Shown here: positions 5,159 to 5,949 of the stretch, one piece after another
How positions within the stretch are numbered: the stretch's first letter is position 1
Layout: each line of letters opens with the position of its first letter
Assembly (NCBI GenBank): GCA_031289385.1
Contig: JAITPP010000038.1
Location: 1-5,949, forward strand
Origin: Prevotellaceae bacterium
Lineage (GTDB): Bacteria > Bacteroidota > Bacteroidia > Bacteroidales > UBA932
Length of the DNA stretch: 5,949 nucleotides
Direction: 5' to 3'
Program-made: the position numbers and the translations under genes
Notes under the pieces: model-generated
Databases searched by the model: none
What the model saw: the letters and a program-made list of their open reading frames with translations, nothing else
Told to the model about the DNA's origin: nothing

Positions 5159-5746
5159 TCATGCAAACATCATTTTTAGTTCTTTTCTTTCTCTTTCTAT
5201 TTGTTCGCCAATTAAATTTGATATGTCAACTACTGCACCATGTTCAATAAATACTTCATAAAAATGATATAGATTATCACCCCAATAAATCATTGCGCAA
5301 GCCATTGGCGCACCTTTTCCGATGTCTTGCCCATTTTCTAAGAAGCGAAGCCGCGTATCATATAAAAAACAGATTGACTTTGCCTGTGTGAAAACGTATT
5401 TTTTCCAATGTGTTGTATTGGCGGCAACCGGCACAAGGGCTAACACTTGCGAACCATATTTTTCATAAGCATAAGCGCACTTTGCCAACCAATTTTTTAT
5501 GGTAGTACCTCGTCCTTTGTCAATACCATACGGCGGATTTACATAAATTGTCGGATAATTCCAACTCTCTTTCAGTCCGTCATGTTTGGGCAAACAATAT
5601 TCGACTCTTGCATTGACAACCGAATACTCATTTGAGCAAGGGTCAAGGTCTATATATCCACCGAATACGTCTTTAACTGCCTTTACATATTTGTGAGGAG
5701 TTCCCCAACTTTGGCTTAATGTATTAATGCTTCGTCCTGCGCTCAT
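5159..5746 (-). CDS. Dam-family (phage-type) DNA N6-adenine methyltransferase
   Basis: The 195-aa product fits the phage Dam-like family, which transfers a methyl group from S-adenosylmethionine to the N6 of adenine in DNA. Visible features, numbered from the ATG at 5746, are WGTPHKYV (14-21), DLDPCSNE (33-40), HDGLKESW (55-62), the catalytic NPPYG (70-74), TRLRF (131-135) and GAPMACAMIYWG (145-156). No signal peptide or membrane segment is present, so it is cytoplasmic. The family length is similar, so it looks complete. The ATG at 5746 was chosen over an in-frame TTG at 5764 because it overlaps the upstream gene's stop codon as ATGA, a common coupling arrangement. Recognition sequence cannot be read from the protein. 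No restriction endonuclease lies in the 172 nt downstream, so within the window it is an orphan; such genes are frequent on prophages and integrative elements. Confidence 0.9.
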   Translation of the reverse strand: MSAGRSINTLSQSWGTPHKYVKAVKDVFGGYIDLDPCSNEYSVVNARVEYCLPKHDGLKESWNYPTIYVNPPYGIDKGRGTTIKNWLAKCAYAYEKYGSQVLALVPVAANTTHWKKYVFTQAKSICFLYDTRLRFLENGQDIGKGAPMACAMIYWGDNLYHFYEVFIEHGAVVDISNLIGEQIERERKELKMMFA

Positions 5747-5949
5747 TTTAATATCTCTTTCCAATTTTTATCGTTCAATGCTCTTAAATCCCTTTTCAGT
5801 TCCGAAAGTTTTTTCTGTTTCGGAGAAATCACGTTAAACCAATTTTCGACTGCGTTTAGATTGGAGGCAAAATAGTCAAGCAAAATTTTGTCTGCTTCCA
5901 AATTCATTTGAACTTTTGTAAACTGATTTTTCTGCTTTTCCTTGGCGTA
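5743..5949 (-). CDS. C-terminal 68 residues of an unidentified protein (partial)
   Basis: An open frame runs in from the right edge and ends at the TGA at 5745-5743, overlapping the methyltransferase ATG in the sequence ATGA. The visible residues begin YAKEKQKNQFTKVQMN and end NDKNWKEILK. The tail is rich in Lys, Asn, Glu and Leu, predicted to be mostly helical, and has no membrane segment or recognisable motif. I do not recognise the family. The overlap implies co-transcription and perhaps translational coupling with the methyltransferase, so the two proteins may serve the same element. An internal ATG at 5907 is in frame, but nothing suggests it is the true start, so the gene is taken to continue outside the window. 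Confidence 0.75.
   Translation of the reverse strand, partial: YAKEKQKNQFTKVQMNLEADKILLDYFASNLNAVENWFNVISPKQKKLSELKRDLRALNDKNWKEILK

Noticed and set aside
5747..5764. Longer methyltransferase starting at TTG 5764
   Set aside because: The ATG at 5746 overlaps the upstream stop as ATGA, and the six extra residues lie within the coding end of the upstream gene.

Overview
The window looks like chromosomal DNA from a member of the Bacteroidota, most likely Bacteroidales. Three things point there: a promoter of the Bacteroidota type (TTG, 20 nt, TAnnTTTG) in front of ychF, A-rich leaders in place of Shine-Dalgarno sequences, and a secreted M64-family metallopeptidase typical of gut and anaerobic Bacteroidales. 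The genes are of moderate GC with AT-leaning codon use. The spaces between them are very AT-rich and full of short repeats. Species cannot be determined from the sequence alone.

Layout: positions 1-638 have no gene. They carry an inverted repeat, a degenerate 7-nt repeat array, a GC-rich hairpin element, one copy of a dispersed TTTGTG-rich repeat, and the ychF promoter. On the plus strand follow ychF (639-1742), a ribosome-associated P-loop ATPase, and a secreted M64 zinc peptidase (1805-3088). Next is a 644-nt convergent gap (3089-3732) made almost entirely of repeats: a 14-nt array, a higher-order 3x9-nt array, two more copies of the TTTGTG repeat in opposite orientations, a 54-nt hairpin, and a duplicated 'CTGCGT' segment. 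On the minus strand are an exported protein that joins an NTF2-like region to two retropepsin-like half-sites (4986-3733), a Dam-family (phage-type) DNA adenine methyltransferase (5746-5159), and the 3' end of an unidentified gene (5949-5743). That partial gene overlaps the methyltransferase start by an ATGA, so these two genes form an operon entering from the right edge.

Functionally, ychF is housekeeping. The M64 and aspartic-protease-like proteins are both exported and probably act in the envelope or outside the cell, but nothing shows that they act together. The methyltransferase operon may belong to a mobile element extending beyond the right edge; that is inference. I do not see a complete new multi-gene system. 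The most interesting signals are the complete absence of GATC from the window next to a Dam-family gene, the recurrent 7-nt repeat phase at several unrelated intergenic sites (one supplying the ychF -33 box), the 9-nt-based higher-order array, and the unusual active-site motifs of the aspartic-protease-like protein.
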